NCBI GenBank assembly: GCA_041394905.1
Contig: JAWKHJ010000029.1
Location: 1 to 64,000, forward strand
Direction of reading: 5' to 3'
Source of the DNA: RI-231 sp041394905
GTDB taxonomy: Bacteria > Acidobacteriota > Terriglobia > Bryobacterales > UBA6623
Length of the DNA stretch: 64,000 nucleotides
Shown: positions 1 to 10,553 of the stretch, one piece after another
How the letters are laid out: every line of letters begins with the position of its first letter
Position numbering within the stretch: the stretch's first letter is position 1
The notes under the pieces: generated by a model
What the model saw: only the letters and a program-made list of their open reading frames with translations
Databases searched by the model: none
What the model was told of the DNA's origin: nothing
Translations under genes and position numbers: made by a program

Positions 1-634
1 GCTCGAGCATCGTGACGGGATACCCGCGCGCATTGGCCGCACGAATCACCGCCAGCACACCTGACCGCGTGCCGTAGGCCAGCCACAACCGGCCATCCGG
101 CGAGAGACGATCCGGCAGTCCGTCGAGCAGGCTCTCGAGCAGCAGCCAACCCGGATCGTAGAGCGCATAGTCTTCGATCTTACCCACGCGCGCGTCCTCC
201 CACGGAGGGTTAGAGACGATCAAGTCGAACGTCTCGCCAGGCCGCAGCGCCACGAAAGCGCCGCGTGCTTCCTCGGCGACTCGGCGGACGTCCAGCCGAT
301 CCGCAAGCCCCAGGCGCTCGGCGTTGTAGTGCGCGTTGGCTACTGCGTGCGGATTGACGTCGGTCGCCACAACCTGCTCGGCGCCGGCCTTGAGCGCGCA
401 CAGGGCAAGCAGCCCGCTGCCGGTCCCGATCTCCATCACGCGCTTGCCCGTCAGGTCCTCGGCGCGGAGGAATTCCCGTGTTGTCGTGGTGTCGCGCGGC
501 TCCCAGAAGACGTGCTCGAACACAGCGAGCGGCTGCTCGAAGTCCTCGACCTGGCCCCATTCGCGGATGGGCTCGGGCGCGGAATCGTGCGCACAGCCGA
601 GCAGCCCCAGGCAGATCGCAAGCGCGGGCGCCAC
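1..634 (-). CDS. Class I SAM-dependent methyltransferase with lipoprotein-like leader, partial
   Basis: Reading frame runs from a GTG at 634 off the left edge, so about 211 residues are visible. The first residues (MVAPALAICLGLLGCAHDS) look like a short lipoprotein signal with an LGC lipobox. A Rossmann methyltransferase follows: motif I VMEIGTGSGLLAL around residue 68, acidic residue of the next strand in VVATDVNPHAV, and motif IV NPPW around residue 136. NPPW/NPPY occurs in methyltransferases acting on glutamine or amino groups (PrmC/HemK-like, RlmF-like, N6-adenine). It starts 14 bases after the stop of the upstream TonB receptor, so it is probably co-transcribed with it. Target unknown. 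An exported methyltransferase would be odd because S-adenosylmethionine is cytoplasmic; an internal start after the hydrophobic stretch is the alternative. Confidence 0.75.
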   Translation of the reverse strand, partial: MAPALAICLGLLGCAHDSAPEPIREWGQVEDFEQPLAVFEHVFWEPRDTTTTREFLRAEDLTGKRVMEIGTGSGLLALCALKAGAEQVVATDVNPHAVANAHYNAERLGLADRLDVRRVAEEARGAFVALRPGETFDLIVSNPPWEDARVGKIEDYALYDPGWLLLESLLDGLPDRLSPDGRLWLAYGTRSGVLAVIRAANARGYPVTMLE

Positions 635-647
635 GAGCCGCTGGGGG

Positions 648-3337
648 CTACCAATCAAACCGCAGCGTAAATCGAAATGCCCTGCCATCATTGAGCGTAT
701 TGTTGATCTGGCCAAAACTCGGAGATGTGAGCGACTTGGTCGGCTCGGCGAACTGCGGCGTGTTGAAGAAATTGATCGACTCGGCTCGGAAGCTCAACCG
801 GGTCTCCCCGCCCAGCGCGAAGGTCCGAGCGATGGATGCGTTCACATTAGCGATCTTCCCCTTACGAAAGGTGTTACGCCCTAGCGTACCGGCAAGTTGC
901 GCCGGCGCGTCGATGTAGGCGAAGGCCGTCCGGGGCAAGAGCCGCTCGGAGTTATCGGGGTCACCTATGGTGCGGCCGAGAACCGAGGTATCGAGCACGT
1001 TCGGGCGGTCGTAGCGCGAGCCATCCACGTTGCCAAACCCGGGGCCGTCCGCGCCCGAATCCACGCTGAAAGGCGTCCCCGTCTTGAGCAGGAACACGGT
1101 CGACAGCGTCCAGCCGCCGAACAGTTTGCCGAGCGCACCGCCGCGGGATGGCTCGAGGAGCTCATAAGAGGCCTGGGTGAGAAACGCGTGCGGCTGGTCG
1201 AAATTACTCAACGCCTTGATGTCGCGCATCGAGTCGAACTCGGTCTGGCTGACCGCGTCGCGCGCGTCCGGGCCGGAAGCCGTGTTCGTGTAGTTGCTGC
1301 CCGTATCGATCGCCTTGCTGAACCAGTAGGACGTGTTGAGCGTGAGCCCGCGCCAGTTCGGCGCCACGAGCGAAACGCGCCCCGCGTCGAAGTAGCCGTG
1401 CGAGCCGTTGTGGATGAACAGGTGCTCGAACAGAGCTTGATCGGCGCGGCGGTCGTTCACGTTGGCCTGCGTTAGCGGCAAGCCGCTCACGGGTAGTCCA
1501 CGGTTGAGGAAGTACGTCTGGATGAGCTTGTGGGAGCGGCTACCGACATAGCCCGCCTCCACGCGCCAGTCGCGCGCTAGCGCAAACTGCCAACTCAGGT
1601 TGTATTGGTGGGAATAGGGAACCACCATGTCCGGACCAAGCTCGATCTTGCTGGTACGCGAAGTCGGATCGAGGTCCGAGAAGCTCAGCCCGCCAAGCGG
1701 ATCGGCCAAGTTCGGCTGTTGAATGACGATGCGCAGGCTATAGGGAGCATTCAGGCGGTCCTGCCCGTAGGTGACGGGAAAGATCTCGCCATAGTGCAAG
1801 CCGTAGGAAGCCCGTAGCACGCCGAGCCTATCGCCCAGCCGGTAAGCCAGCCCAAACGTCGGCGCAAAGTTGTTGCGGTCCAGTGGTACTGCAAGTTGCT
1901 ACGGCCTGTGGCGTCGCGCGGGCGCGGAACCGGCCGTAACGCAGGCCGAAAGTCAGCGTCAGGTCAGGGGTCGGCCGCCACTGGTCGCCGACGAAGAACA
2001 CGTTGGTCCAATTGCGGAAGCCGCGGTAAGTGAATTTGCCCAAAGCCTGGATGAGCTGGAACGGCTTACGCGGCGCAGGTTGTCGATGGCGGAGTACTCG
2101 ACGCCGTTCTCCACCGAGCGGTTGAAGCTGGATACGCGGTGTCCGTCCGTCTCTTCGCCGTTGTAGAACAGCTTGGTCAAGGCAAAGCCGGCGGTGAGGG
2201 TGTGCCGGTTGCGCACGTGGCGCAGCGTCGAGCCGTAGCGGAAGCGATTCTGCGCGCGGTCGATGGGGATGGGCGGCGGCGGCGCGGGGCCGGTGATCTC
2301 CGGAACCGACGCTGATGGAGGGCCAGTTGCCTGAAACCGGCAGCAGCAGGAACCCAACCGGTCGTACCCGACGGTCGTATCCGTCGTCGTGGCCGCTCCA
2401 AACGCGGTTCCAGGTGATGCAGGCGCTATGGTTCTTCGTGTCCGTGTCGGGTTCTGCCCCTGCACGAACTGGAATGCGTCGACGTTCTTGTCCGGTAAAG
2501 CTGTAGCGAAAGGTCAGCCGGTCAGCATCGCTCACGTCCTGGTCGAGCTGCGCGCCGCCGACGTCCGTATTGATGCTTTGCGGGCTGTTGGTGTTGAGCG
2601 CACGAGCGGCGATGTCGGTGCGGTTGGGGCGCCTCGGCCGGATAAGCCGACAAGATGTCCTCGACAATCGGGCGCACCACGGGATCGGTCGTCAGCGCCG
2701 TGCGTTCGCTCTCGAGCGGAACAGGCACGTTGCCGTTCACTTGGCCGCGCAGCAGTCTGCGAGCCATTGAGCGAGGCGCGCGCCTTCCCAAAAGCGAAAC
2801 AGGACACGCGCCCCATAGTTGTTCTCCCGCACCAGGCTTCACGTCGCCCACCTGGAAGAACGCCCGTGCGCTGGTCACGCTGTTCTGGTGCGTTTCGAAC
2901 AGGCTGCCGTGGAAGGCGCGTCCGCCCGGCCAGCCCGTCGCATGGATGGGCCGAGTGGGCGGCGCGCCAAGCTCAGCCGAAGTAGCCCTGGTCGACCTTG
3001 AACTCGTCGACCAGCGTGGCCGTCGTTCCAGGTCGAACGTTCAGCTCCTTCAGGGCGTTGTTATCGACTAGATTGAACTGGACGTTCTCGTTGCGCCGGC
3101 TCTCGCCGCGCTGCGAATCCGTCTGGCCGAGCAGGTTGATCTGCGTGCGCTGCGCATCGGCTTGGCGCGGTGCGGCGGCGGACTCGGGTTGGTCGTCGAT
3201 GTCTTTGCCGGGCTCAGTCTCCACCGCCGGCGCAGGCAGCTCGTCTGCGGCGCTTGGCCGAACACAAAGGCATGCATCGACAGAGACACCGCCACCAGCC
3301 AGGCGCGTCCCCGGCTCAAACCCACTCGCCACTCCAT
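648..3337 (-). CDS. Oar-like TonB-dependent outer-membrane receptor, several frame breaks
   Basis: Outer-membrane transporter of the large Acidobacteriota TonB-dependent receptor family. The intact C-terminal part (648-1820, 390 residues) is typical beta-barrel sequence and ends in the aromatic FTLRFDW expected for barrel insertion. Upstream pieces are readable only by switching frame: signal peptide from ATG 3337 (MEWRVGLSRGRAWLVAVSLS), then a stretch with RTQINLLGQTDSQRGESRRN (about 3060-3200), then HGSLFETHQNSVTSARAFFQ, then ALNTNSPQSINTDVGGAQLD near 2570. At least six one-base shifts are needed. No carboxypeptidase-regulatory domain is evident; the N-terminus is short and Pro/Glu rich. 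It starts 5 bases after the small gene upstream. Substrate unknown. Family clear; integrity doubtful. Confidence 0.8.
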
Positions 3338-3342
3338 TGCCA

Positions 3343-3570
3343 CTACTCCACGATGGGAATCTCGCTGCGGTCCTCAGGCTCCTCGAGTAGCTGCAGGATC
3401 AATACTCGCTGCGGGTCCTGCGGATCGACGCCACATCATCCGGCTCTTTGCACTGCAGATCGACCCAGGCGCGAATCAAGGTGGTGACCTCGGTCGCGAT
3501 CGCATCCACGGACTTGGTCTCCGGATCCGCCGTTCCGGATTGCCTCGCGCAACAATTCGGAAAACTTCAT
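3343..3570 (-). CDS. Small hypothetical protein between dehydrogenase and TonB receptor
   Basis: About 75 residues. ATG at 3570 overlaps the stop of the dehydrogenase in an ATGA, which suggests translational coupling. It begins MKFSELLREAIRNG and continues, after one-base shifts, with KSVDAIATEVTTLIRAWVDL, and ends with LEEPEDRSEIPIVE. The total length is a multiple of three, so the shifts cancel. Mostly helical, acidic, no signal peptide. I do not recognise the family. Confidence 0.5.
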
Positions 3571-5015
3571 CGCTCTACCTCGTGCTCCACCACAGCCTTG
3601 ATGCTCGCACGGCCGGCCGCCGCTTCGAAGGCTTTGGCGGTCTCTGCGGCGGGGAAACGGTGCGTAATCGGCCGCTGGCGCGCGTCGCAGGCGCTCTCGT
3701 CGGCGGAGAGCAAATCGATGGCGGCGGAAAAGTCGCCGCAGCGCGAAGCTCGTCAGCCGCAAGCCGCGCTCCCAGACGGCGCGCAACAGCGGCGAAGCGG
3801 CAAATTCCTCGTCAGAGCCCTTGTCGAGCAAGATCGCACCCCGGGGACGCACCACCGAGACCTCGCGGTTCTCTGACGGCCGGATCGCCAGATCCACGCC
3901 GCGCATCGACTTGACCACGGCGGCGTCCACGCGCGGCAGCGACCCAGGTGGCGGATGGGCTTCAAGGCGGTCGAGAACAGCGCCGGCGGAATAGGCGAAA
4001 CGGACGTCCGCGCGTGCGGCGAGATCCGCCGGCGGCTGCCCGCCCGCAAGCCAGGCAATCAATGGACGGTCGCCCGACAACGCCGGCGGCAGGTGTTCCA
4101 AGTCAAAGCGCGCGATCGACAGCTCGTCGACCACGAGAAGCTCAGTCAAGTGACGCAGGCCCGCCGCCGGACGTCCGTGGGTGGACTTGAGATGGACTTC
4201 GCTCTTGGCCGCCTCGATCGCCGTCTCGAGACCCTCGGGCGAGCCGGTGCAGTCGATCACAACGTCAACCTTGGGAACCGCGCCGGATGTGGTGTCGATG
4301 GCCTCGTCGGCGCCCATCTCACGCGCGATGGCAGAAAGCAGATCGGGGCGGCGCGCCGTCGCCACGTGCGTATGTCGACGTTGCGCTGCCTGCGCCAAGC
4401 CGCAAGCGCCGCGACGGCCAACATGCCGAGCTTGCGCGGCCCGAGCACGGCGATGCTCTGCCTGCGCGCGGCCCGATGGTCGCGACGCCGTGCAGCGCCG
4501 CCGCGAGCGGCTCGATCATGACCGCTGCATCGTCGTCGATCGCGTCGGGGATTGGCGTGCAACGCGTGGATCGAGCGCCAGCACATAGGGCCCGAAGCCG
4601 CCCGGCAGGTCATTGGATGCCGAGCACGAGGCGGTCCGGGCAATGGTTCGGCATCAGGCGGCACCAAAACGGGCAGTCGGTTTCGACGCCGCGCGCGATG
4701 GGCGGGGCGTTGATCTCGACGGCGTAGCGCGTGCCGTGCTCGTCGAGCGCGACGACCTCGTGGCCGGTGATCTGCGGTAGCGGGAACGGGAGAAAGCGGC
4801 GCGCCAGGTCGGTGGAGCAGACGCCGCAGCGCTCGCTGCGCAGCAAGCATTAGCCCGGCCCCAACTCGAGCAAAGGCGTGCCATCGCGCAGCACCGTCCA
4901 GCCAGCTTCGGTGGAACCTTGGAAGCGGTAGCGCACCGGAAGCAGCGAGCCGTCAACTTGATGCTCCGGCGCTTCGAATTCGACGTCCAAGAGTTCTACT
5001 GTGCCACGGGCGCAA
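3567..5015 (-). CDS. Zinc-type alcohol/threonine-dehydrogenase-like MDR enzyme, frame breaks
   Basis: Medium-chain dehydrogenase/reductase. The N-terminal catalytic part carries SERCGVCSTDLARRF followed by ITGHEVVAL, the Cys and Gly-His-Glu that bind the catalytic zinc, and a later CPFWCRLMPNHC region corresponding to the structural zinc lobe (slightly scrambled by an indel). The cofactor domain has VLGPRKLGMLAVAALAAW and VDVVIDCTGSPEGLETAI. At least four frame switches are needed (about 4350-4390, 4520-4620, 4850, 3690). The N-terminus GTVELLDVEFEAPEHQ follows the glycosyltransferase stop almost immediately; a TTG at 5015 is the best start, though one base seems missing there. Substrate unknown. 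Stop overlaps the next start. Confidence 0.7.
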
Positions 5016-5023
5016 GCCCCTGG

Positions 5024-6290
5024 TCACCTTCGTTGCCGCTTCTTGATGCGCTCGCAAGCAATAGCCTGTCCAATCGTGACAATGATTGCGACAGCACGGA
5101 ACCCGAAGGCGGGATGCGGCGGCAATCGCAAGATATCGGCCAGAAACCAAAGCGACCAGTCCATGGGCGATCGGTACATCAGCAGGCTGTGGACCAGGTA
5201 GTAAACGGGCAGGAACGTCAAAAACAGCCCCCGAACGCCCAAAGTAGCCGCTTGACCAGTAGCGATCCAGACCGCCAAACCCACGAGCGCCAGAGCCGTC
5301 GGGGTGCGGAATAGGAACGTCTGGTAGGGCCGGCACCGCCCTGGGAACCAGAACAACCAGATACGCTCCGCCGTAAGCCGGATGAACCGGCCCGGATTCG
5401 CCATGATCCATCGCTTCGCGCTCTGCAGGCGTGCCGCGTGATAAGCAACCTCGCCCATCGCGATCAGCTTCGCGCGCTCCTGTGCGGATGCGTGCGGGTG
5501 GTTGGCGTAGATCACCTCCAAGTTCTCTTGGTAGTCCGCCCTTGCGGCATCGTTGTTCTGACAGATAGAGCTCGAGTCCGAGGTTGGAGCGGTCCAGACC
5601 ATCGATCCGAGGGTGAGCTCGTTGCGAATCGCTACCGAGCGCCTGCACGAGCACCTACCGCCGCAAAGTAGGGCCGCACGCGGGCGCTGCACGGCCTCGA
5701 CGGCCAGCAGGGCGGCCACGACTAAGGCCGCAGCGCTCGTCGTCAGAATCGTCAATCCCAAAAGCAAACCCCACCACACAGTGTGCACCGGGTTCCGCCA
5801 GCGCCAGCCTGAGACGATCGCGACGAGCAGCAGCATCACGCCCGCAAGCGGCGTCTCGAACGAACCTTTGGTCTCAGCCCAAAAATTGATGGGCCGAAGT
5901 GCGCCGGCGAGCCCGCGCGGCAATCCCGACGCTTGGCCGCACGCCGCAGACGGAGACAAGCGCTGGAAGCCAGGCGTGCCGGCGACGACAGCGCGCGCGA
6001 ACATCTGCTGGGCAAGCGCGCGGCACCTGCGGGCTCTCGAAGGGCGCGAAAACCACGCTCAGCAGCAGCGGGTAGAGCGGCGAGGCGTGCGCGGTCGCCC
6101 CGGACTCGCCCGCATAGGCGTTGGCGAACGCACCATGGTCCGCCAATGACGCGGCGACCAACACAACTTCGGTGCGCTCGATGACGCGATAATCCCCTCG
6201 CGCAAGCACGATGCCCGCTCGCACGCCGAAGGCAAGCGCGAAAATCGCCAGACCGATGTAGAGGCGATTGCGCCGAGCCGAGCCCGTCAT
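5024..6290 (-). CDS. ArnT/PMT-like multispanning glycosyltransferase family protein, frame breaks
   Basis: Integral membrane protein. From ATG 6290 it begins MTGSARRNRLYIGLAIFALA, with an early ER/D motif (VIERTEVVLVAASLADHG) like the extracytoplasmic acidic motif of family-39-like transferases that use polyprenyl-phosphate sugars. The frame switches near 6030. Around 5550-5600 a short segment RSNLGLELYLS lies in a different frame from both flanks; this RSN-G-ELW-like loop followed by HPHASAQERAKL and NPGRFIRLTAERIWLFWFP is a recurring block in this family. Compensating indels inside such a conserved block argue for sequence error. Likely role: glycan modification in the envelope; acceptor unknown. 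Confidence 0.65.
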
Positions 6291-6897
6291 GTCCGCCAGC
6301 CCGCCAAAGGTTTCACCAGTATGCCCCAAGTTTGGGAACACATGAGCGAGGGGATGGCGCACGTTAAGGGTGGAAATGGCGGATTTTGTCAGGTTTTTGG
6401 CCGGGATTTCGGCGTTTTGCCCGTCGGTGGGTGCAGTGCGAGGCCGGCTGAATGTCTCAGCCGGGCCTCTTCCCTGCCGTTCGCCGCAGGCGCGTACTCC
6501 GTGGAACCGGTTCCCTACTACCGCGGAATCTTGTCGAATGCGGACGGCTTACAAGGCCCCAGCCGCCAGGGCGCTTAGGAGAATTTTGGGGTTGGACTGC
6601 GCAGTGAGGAGCCCGGCCGCATCTCCGTGGCCGGCTTCTTTGTCCGCTTTCAGGGTAACGCGGGCTGCCAAAGGTTTCGGGGCGGTGCGGGGCTCTGCTG
6701 CACGTAAGCCCTTGATTCAGAGGGATCTCGCGACACATCACGAGGTTGCGAAACGCTGTGATGGCGACGCTTGATTGTGGGATGGATGCCGCCGCCAGCC
6801 ACAATCGCATACCAGCAGGAGCGCCTTTCCGGGCTCCGTCCCCGATTGCGCCAGGCTAGCGCGCCATGCGCGCATGATTTGGCAGGGCGGAGATAAT
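6291..6897. other. No supported gene
   Basis: About 600 bases between the start of the glycosyltransferase and the HEAT-like gene. Possible frames here have biased, Arg/Pro/Ser-rich translations and no recognisable family. Base composition begins to differ from the left-hand genes, marking the start of the accessory stretch. I see no RNA gene or clear promoter. Confidence 0.5.
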
Positions 6898-7832
6898 TCA
6901 AGGCTGTCCCCTAGTTTTGCCCGGGATCTCCTCATTGCGGGAAGCTGTCCCGGATCTCCCTTCCCGGATCTCCCTTCCGCTCCCGGAGCTCCCTCTCTCA
7001 CTATTGCGGGGGCTGGCCCGAATGCCCGTCCCGGAAATGCCCCAGAATGCCCAGTCACTTGCAGGAGGACTGGATGGCTGCGTCAGGTCGCCCGGCAAGG
7101 GCAACCCGGCGGCCAACAGCGCCACGCGGCTTTCCCCCAGCGCAGCGCATGCAGCCCTCGTGATCAAACTCCTTTGCCAGTTCGAATACGAATGGATCAG
7201 CCTCACTCTTCCCAGGCCATACTTGTTTCTGAAGACCTGCACAGTGCCACTTGGATTCTCACGAAGGATTTCGAACAGTGAACGCCACCCAGAAGCGCCT
7301 GTTCCTCTTCGAATTAACTCAGCGATGATGCTCATCTCCTCGTCCGGCAATCCTTCGGTCCGGGCCAAATTCAGAGCCTCGTCCTCAGTGGCCTCCCCTT
7401 TCTTGAGACGTTCAAAGAACGAGAGAATGTTAGAGATACAAATGCGATCACATCCGGTCTTTACCAGCGCTTGGGCGACCGCTCCACGAGTTATGATGGA
7501 CTCAGTGGGCGACAAGAGCTAAACTAATAATTTCGTCAATGCCGTCTGGTTCGTTGCGAAAGCGCCTCCACAGCTACACTCTGAACTCGTCCGTTTGGAT
7601 TCGCAACCTGCCTAAGCGCGAGCTTGATGAGCAGGTCGTTGACGTCGGATTACCGCATCGCGCAATACCCCTGCTTCCTGCGCCTCAAGCGTTCCCCAGG
7701 GATCTCGCTGGCCTGCGTATAAAGATCGTCTAAGTTATCACGCCAAACGCTATCTCCCGACGCGCAGCCTCCTAGGACGATCAAAAACCACTGGAGAGCT
7801 TGGCAGACCGCATCTCCTCTCGAAGATTCCAC
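6898..7832 (-). pseudogene. HEAT-like repeat lipoprotein, frame-broken
   Basis: From GTG 7832 the frame begins with a hydrophobic leader ending IVLGGCAS, a plausible lipobox. After a shift near 7645 it continues VNDLLIKLALRQVANPNGRV and VQSVAVEALSQRT, then IDEIISLALVAH, and, in another frame, GAVAQALVKTGCD and SLITRAACAALGES. The pattern of short helices with A-L-x-x-x spacing resembles HEAT repeats, but this is by eye. The last 60 residues (below about 7060) are low-complexity and probably not coding. Either one lipoprotein gene broken by two or three indels, or a degraded remnant. Function unknown. Confidence 0.4.
6949..6976. repeat. Tandem direct repeat, 2 x 14 bp
   Basis: Two perfect head-to-tail copies of CCCGGATCTCCCTT. 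Related fragments (CCCGGGATCTCC, GCTCCCGGAGCTCCC) lie on either side within 60 bases, so this is a small patch of degenerate repeats with inverted character, adjacent to AGGCTGTCCCC, which recurs at 7957 next to the first RAYT copy. Confidence 0.8.
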
Positions 7833-7976
7833 GCTCGCATCGTTATAAATTTAGTTGCACAGGCTCGTTTATGGGCGCCTCCTGGTTTCGCTATGTTGCG
7901 TGGGCGGGAGGCGTGATGCCAAAGCACTGCATCCGAGTCGGTTAGCTTATCAGTTAGGAGGCTGTCCCCGAACTCG

Positions 7977-8510
7977 CGCCGCCTCCACCTCGACCACGTT
8001 AGGCCCAGTCGCCGCCTAGTCCAAGCTCGCTCAGGCCCGGTCGTCGACTAATGGGTCCGCCGCAGCGTCGGCGACATGCGCCACCGCGCTCGACCACGGG
8101 TACTGCGCAGGCCGGCCGACCAACCCGGCGCGAACTGGATTCAGGTCGACATACTTCAGCGCCGTCACCAGGTGCATCGGCCCCAAAAGGACAGGAGTAG
8201 AAGCGCCCCTGCCAGAGATGCCCGCTACGCCCGTAGCGGCGGTTGAAAGCACGCCATCGTATGACGCCAATGCGCCTGCCCGACGGCCTTCGCAAGCGAA
8301 TCAGGCGCCAGCGGGATCGCGACCAGATGGACGTGGTTCGTCATCAGACACCAACCCAGTATGGTCCAGGCCGTGTTGAGCTTTCGCCCGCAGAGCTTCG
8401 ATGTAGAACCGCCGATCTTCGTCAAGCAGGAAGACGTCCTGGCGGTTATTGCCTCTCTGGGTGATGTGATACGGAACGGCCTCCAACACCACCCGGGCTT
8501 CGCGTGCCAT
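7977..8510 (-). pseudogene. RAYT (REP-associated tyrosine transposase), copy 1, truncated
   Basis: Y1/IS200-like transposase of the RAYT family, single-strand DNA endonucleases that act on palindromic repeats. From ATG 8510 it begins MAREARVVLEAVPYHITQRG, followed by NRQDVFLLDEDRRFYIEAL. In a second frame come CLMTNHVHLVAIPLAP, the HUH metal-binding motif (H-V-H), and then KYVDLNPVRAGLV with the motif preceding the catalytic region. Several one-base shifts break it, and homology with copy 2 stops near 7977, so roughly the last 60 residues, including the basic tail, are missing. Not expected to be active. Confidence 0.8.
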
Positions 8511-8538
8511 CGCCGGGTGCGGCTAGATTACCATGTTT

Positions 8539-8606
8539 CGCTGACTGTCACCGGTTTCGGTCACCGGTTTCACCGTCACCGGTTTCACCCGTCACCGGTT
8601 TCACCC
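8539..8606. repeat. Array of GTCACCGGTTTCACC-type units upstream of RAYT copy 1
   Basis: After CGCTGACT, four near-identical units follow: GTCACCGGTTTC, GGTCACCGGTTTCACC, GTCACCGGTTTCACC, CGTCACCGGTTTCACCC. Each holds the self-complementary core ACCGGT. The array begins about 29 bases upstream of the transposase ATG, and the same motif recurs next to copy 2. This is the position in which RAYT genes carry the repeats they mobilise. Confidence 0.8.
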
Positions 8607-8817
8607 TGTTGGTCACCACGAAGACCATGAGTTGGTATAAGGACCACGGGAGGGTGCAATGACGACGTACACACAAGGCACGCCAAGAGCCGCCTGCCGT
8701 TGAGTTCGAGGCTGGATATTCTCGCGCTCACACTTCTCTCGGCTTCGTCAGGAAGGCTGGTTCTGTCAGCGATTTGGGAGCAGCGGCCGATGGTGTGGTT
8801 CTTGCGCGGGCCATCGA
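8607..8817. other. No supported gene
   Basis: Sequence between the repeat array and the next plus-strand frame. No conserved protein or RNA seen. Confidence 0.4.
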
Positions 8818-9757
8818 ATGGTCCGTAGAAAGCGGGGTGAAGCACGAATCGTTTTGCAGGTCGACAAAGGCCTCTTCAAGGGGGATCTTGACGCGGGCAC
8901 AACCGTCTCGGCGGTTGCTGACCTAAGGGGGCCTACCGCTTCGAAGCGAGTCCGATCCGCTTCACCCCTCGGGATCTGGTTTCTTCGCAGAGACGGCGAA
9001 TCTTGGAGAGTGCTACCAGCTCGAGGCGGGCGTCAAATCGAATTCGATGAGCTCTACTACAAGCCAGAAGGTAGCGGATCGGAAACGCTGGGTCGGGCTT
9101 CCTCGGAGGAAGACATCGTCGTCTCGGCCGCCCGCGGGTTGTTGTCGATTCGCATCGTGGTTTATTCGGGAGGCTATTGGCTCTACGATTCTCCTGGTGT
9201 TCGTGAGTTGTTGCGCGGGATGTCGCGGGACACTGATCGCTCGGATCGGGGTCGGGTTATCAGAACTTCTCAAACGCGGAGATGTAACGCTCGGACAGTT
9301 GCCGCAGTACGATGTCATCTTACGAAGTGGAGCGGGCGGTTTGGGCCCGGTTGTACCGAAGCGTTCGATAGTGCTGCACTCTCAATCTGGGCTTACGGAT
9401 TACATGGCAAGCGGAAATTACTTAAAATAGCTCACTCCGTGTGTTACGGGCATGCGGCGGCTGCTGCCTAGGATGCTACCGGAGGAGTTTCACGCATCTG
9501 CGCCCTCTGGATGATGAGAGCCCCGAGCTCAAACAATCAGCGGTAATAGGACTGAGCTTCTTCGCGAACGGCGTTGGCGTCCAGCATCCGGAGAAGACGG
9601 CCCCTCGATGAGGTACTTGAATGAGGCAAAGCCAAGTGAATTCAGCTCTTCGGAAACGGCGAAGTACCTAGGCTTCGACGAGGAGCGATCCGATGAGTTT
9701 GTAGCATTCTGGCGAGATTGGTGGAATCAACACCGCCTAGACTTTCCAACGAACTAG
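8818..9757 (+). pseudogene. Hypothetical accessory protein with HEAT-like C-terminus, frame-broken
   Basis: The first frame (from about 8818) gives protein-like sequence: IVLQVDKGLFKGDLDAGTTV, PLGIWFLRRDGESWRVLPAR and a run to about 9150. After shifts, other frames give IARIGVGLSELLKRGDVTL (about 9245-9300), DDESPELKQSAVIGLSFFAN (about 9510-9570), and finally ETAKYLGFDEERSDEFVAFW ending WNQHRLDFPTN with a stop at 9757. The last segment is also an ATG-started 49-residue frame at 9608-9757. The ELKQSAVIGL pattern resembles a HEAT helix pair. Probably one gene cut by several indels, possibly related to the HEAT-like lipoprotein at 6.9-7.8 kb. Function unknown. Confidence 0.35.
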
Positions 9758-9798
9758 GGTAGCTGGCGGAGGTAACCTGTTTTCGCCTCGCCGATCCC

Positions 9799-9831
9799 GG
9801 CAAACTGGTGGCAAACTGGTGACAGTCAGCC
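9799..9831. repeat. Left inverted repeat flanking RAYT copy 2
   Basis: GGCAAACTGGTGGCAAACTG followed by GTGACAGTCAGCC. Its reverse complement (GGCTGACTGTCACCAGTTTG...) matches the right-hand repeat at 10554-10585 with few mismatches. Each arm holds a doubled ACTGGT/ACCGGT core. Confidence 0.75.
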
Positions 9832-9844
9832 AAATCGTTTCTCT

Positions 9845-10525
9845 TCAACACCCTCCGCCCCCTGCAGCGCGCGCCTTGCGAGGCCGACCCGGCGGATTCG
9901 GGTGCAGACGACGTTCCAAAGCGCCTCTCCATCTCCTCGATGAATCCCGCGTCCCCAAGGGCAACCCCGAGAACGTCGCCTGCCTCAGCGTCGCGCTGCG
10001 CACACCGCCGCCTCCACCTCGAGCCGCTGGGCCCAGTCGCCGCCCTAGTCCGGCCCGGTCGTCGACTAATCTGGGTCCGCCGCAGCGTCGGCGACATGCG
10101 CCACCGCGCTCGACCACGGGTACTGCGCAGGCCGGCCGACCAACCCGGCGCGAACTGGATTCAGGTCGACATACGCCAGCGCCGTCACCAAGGTGCGTCG
10201 GCCCCAAAGGACAGGAAGTAGAAGCGCCCCTGCCAGAGATGCCCGCTACGCCCGTAGCGGCGGTTGAAGCGTATCGTATGACGCCAATGCGCCTGCCCGA
10301 CGGCCTTCGCAAGCGAATCGGGACGCCGCGGGATCGCGACCAGATGGACGTGGTTCGTCATCAGACACCAACCCAGTATGGTCAGGCCGTGTTGGCGGCT
10401 TTCGCCCGCAGAGCTTCGATGTAGACCCGCCGATCTTCGTCAAGCGGGAAGACGTCCTGGCGGTTGTTGCTTCTTTGGGTGATGTGATACGGAACGGCCT
10501 CCACCACCCAGGCTTCGCGTGCCAT
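9845..10525 (-). pseudogene. RAYT transposase, copy 2, longer copy with frame breaks
   Basis: Nearly identical to copy 1 (offset about 2,020 bases) but it extends further. From ATG 10525: MAREA, AVPYHITQR, then NNRQDVFPLDEDRRVYIEAL. The HUH region is covered by a different frame. The extra C-terminal part (9845-10000) reads GDAGFIEEMERRF and LHPNPPGRPRKARAAG, the basic GRPRK-type tail usual in RAYTs and absent from copy 1. Indels differ between the two copies, so neither has an uninterrupted frame. The inverted repeats on both sides suggest a unit of about 790 bases that moved as a block. Confidence 0.75.
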
Positions 10526-10553
10526 CGCCGGGTGCGGCTAGATTACCATGTTT

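Noticed and set aside
6370..6774. Plus-strand 134-codon frame in the 6.3-6.9 kb gap
   Set aside because: No ribosome-binding site, biased composition, no recognisable domain.
8539..8606. Short CRISPR array
   Set aside because: Units are 15-16 bp and contiguous, with no spacers and no cas genes; better explained as RAYT-linked repeats.
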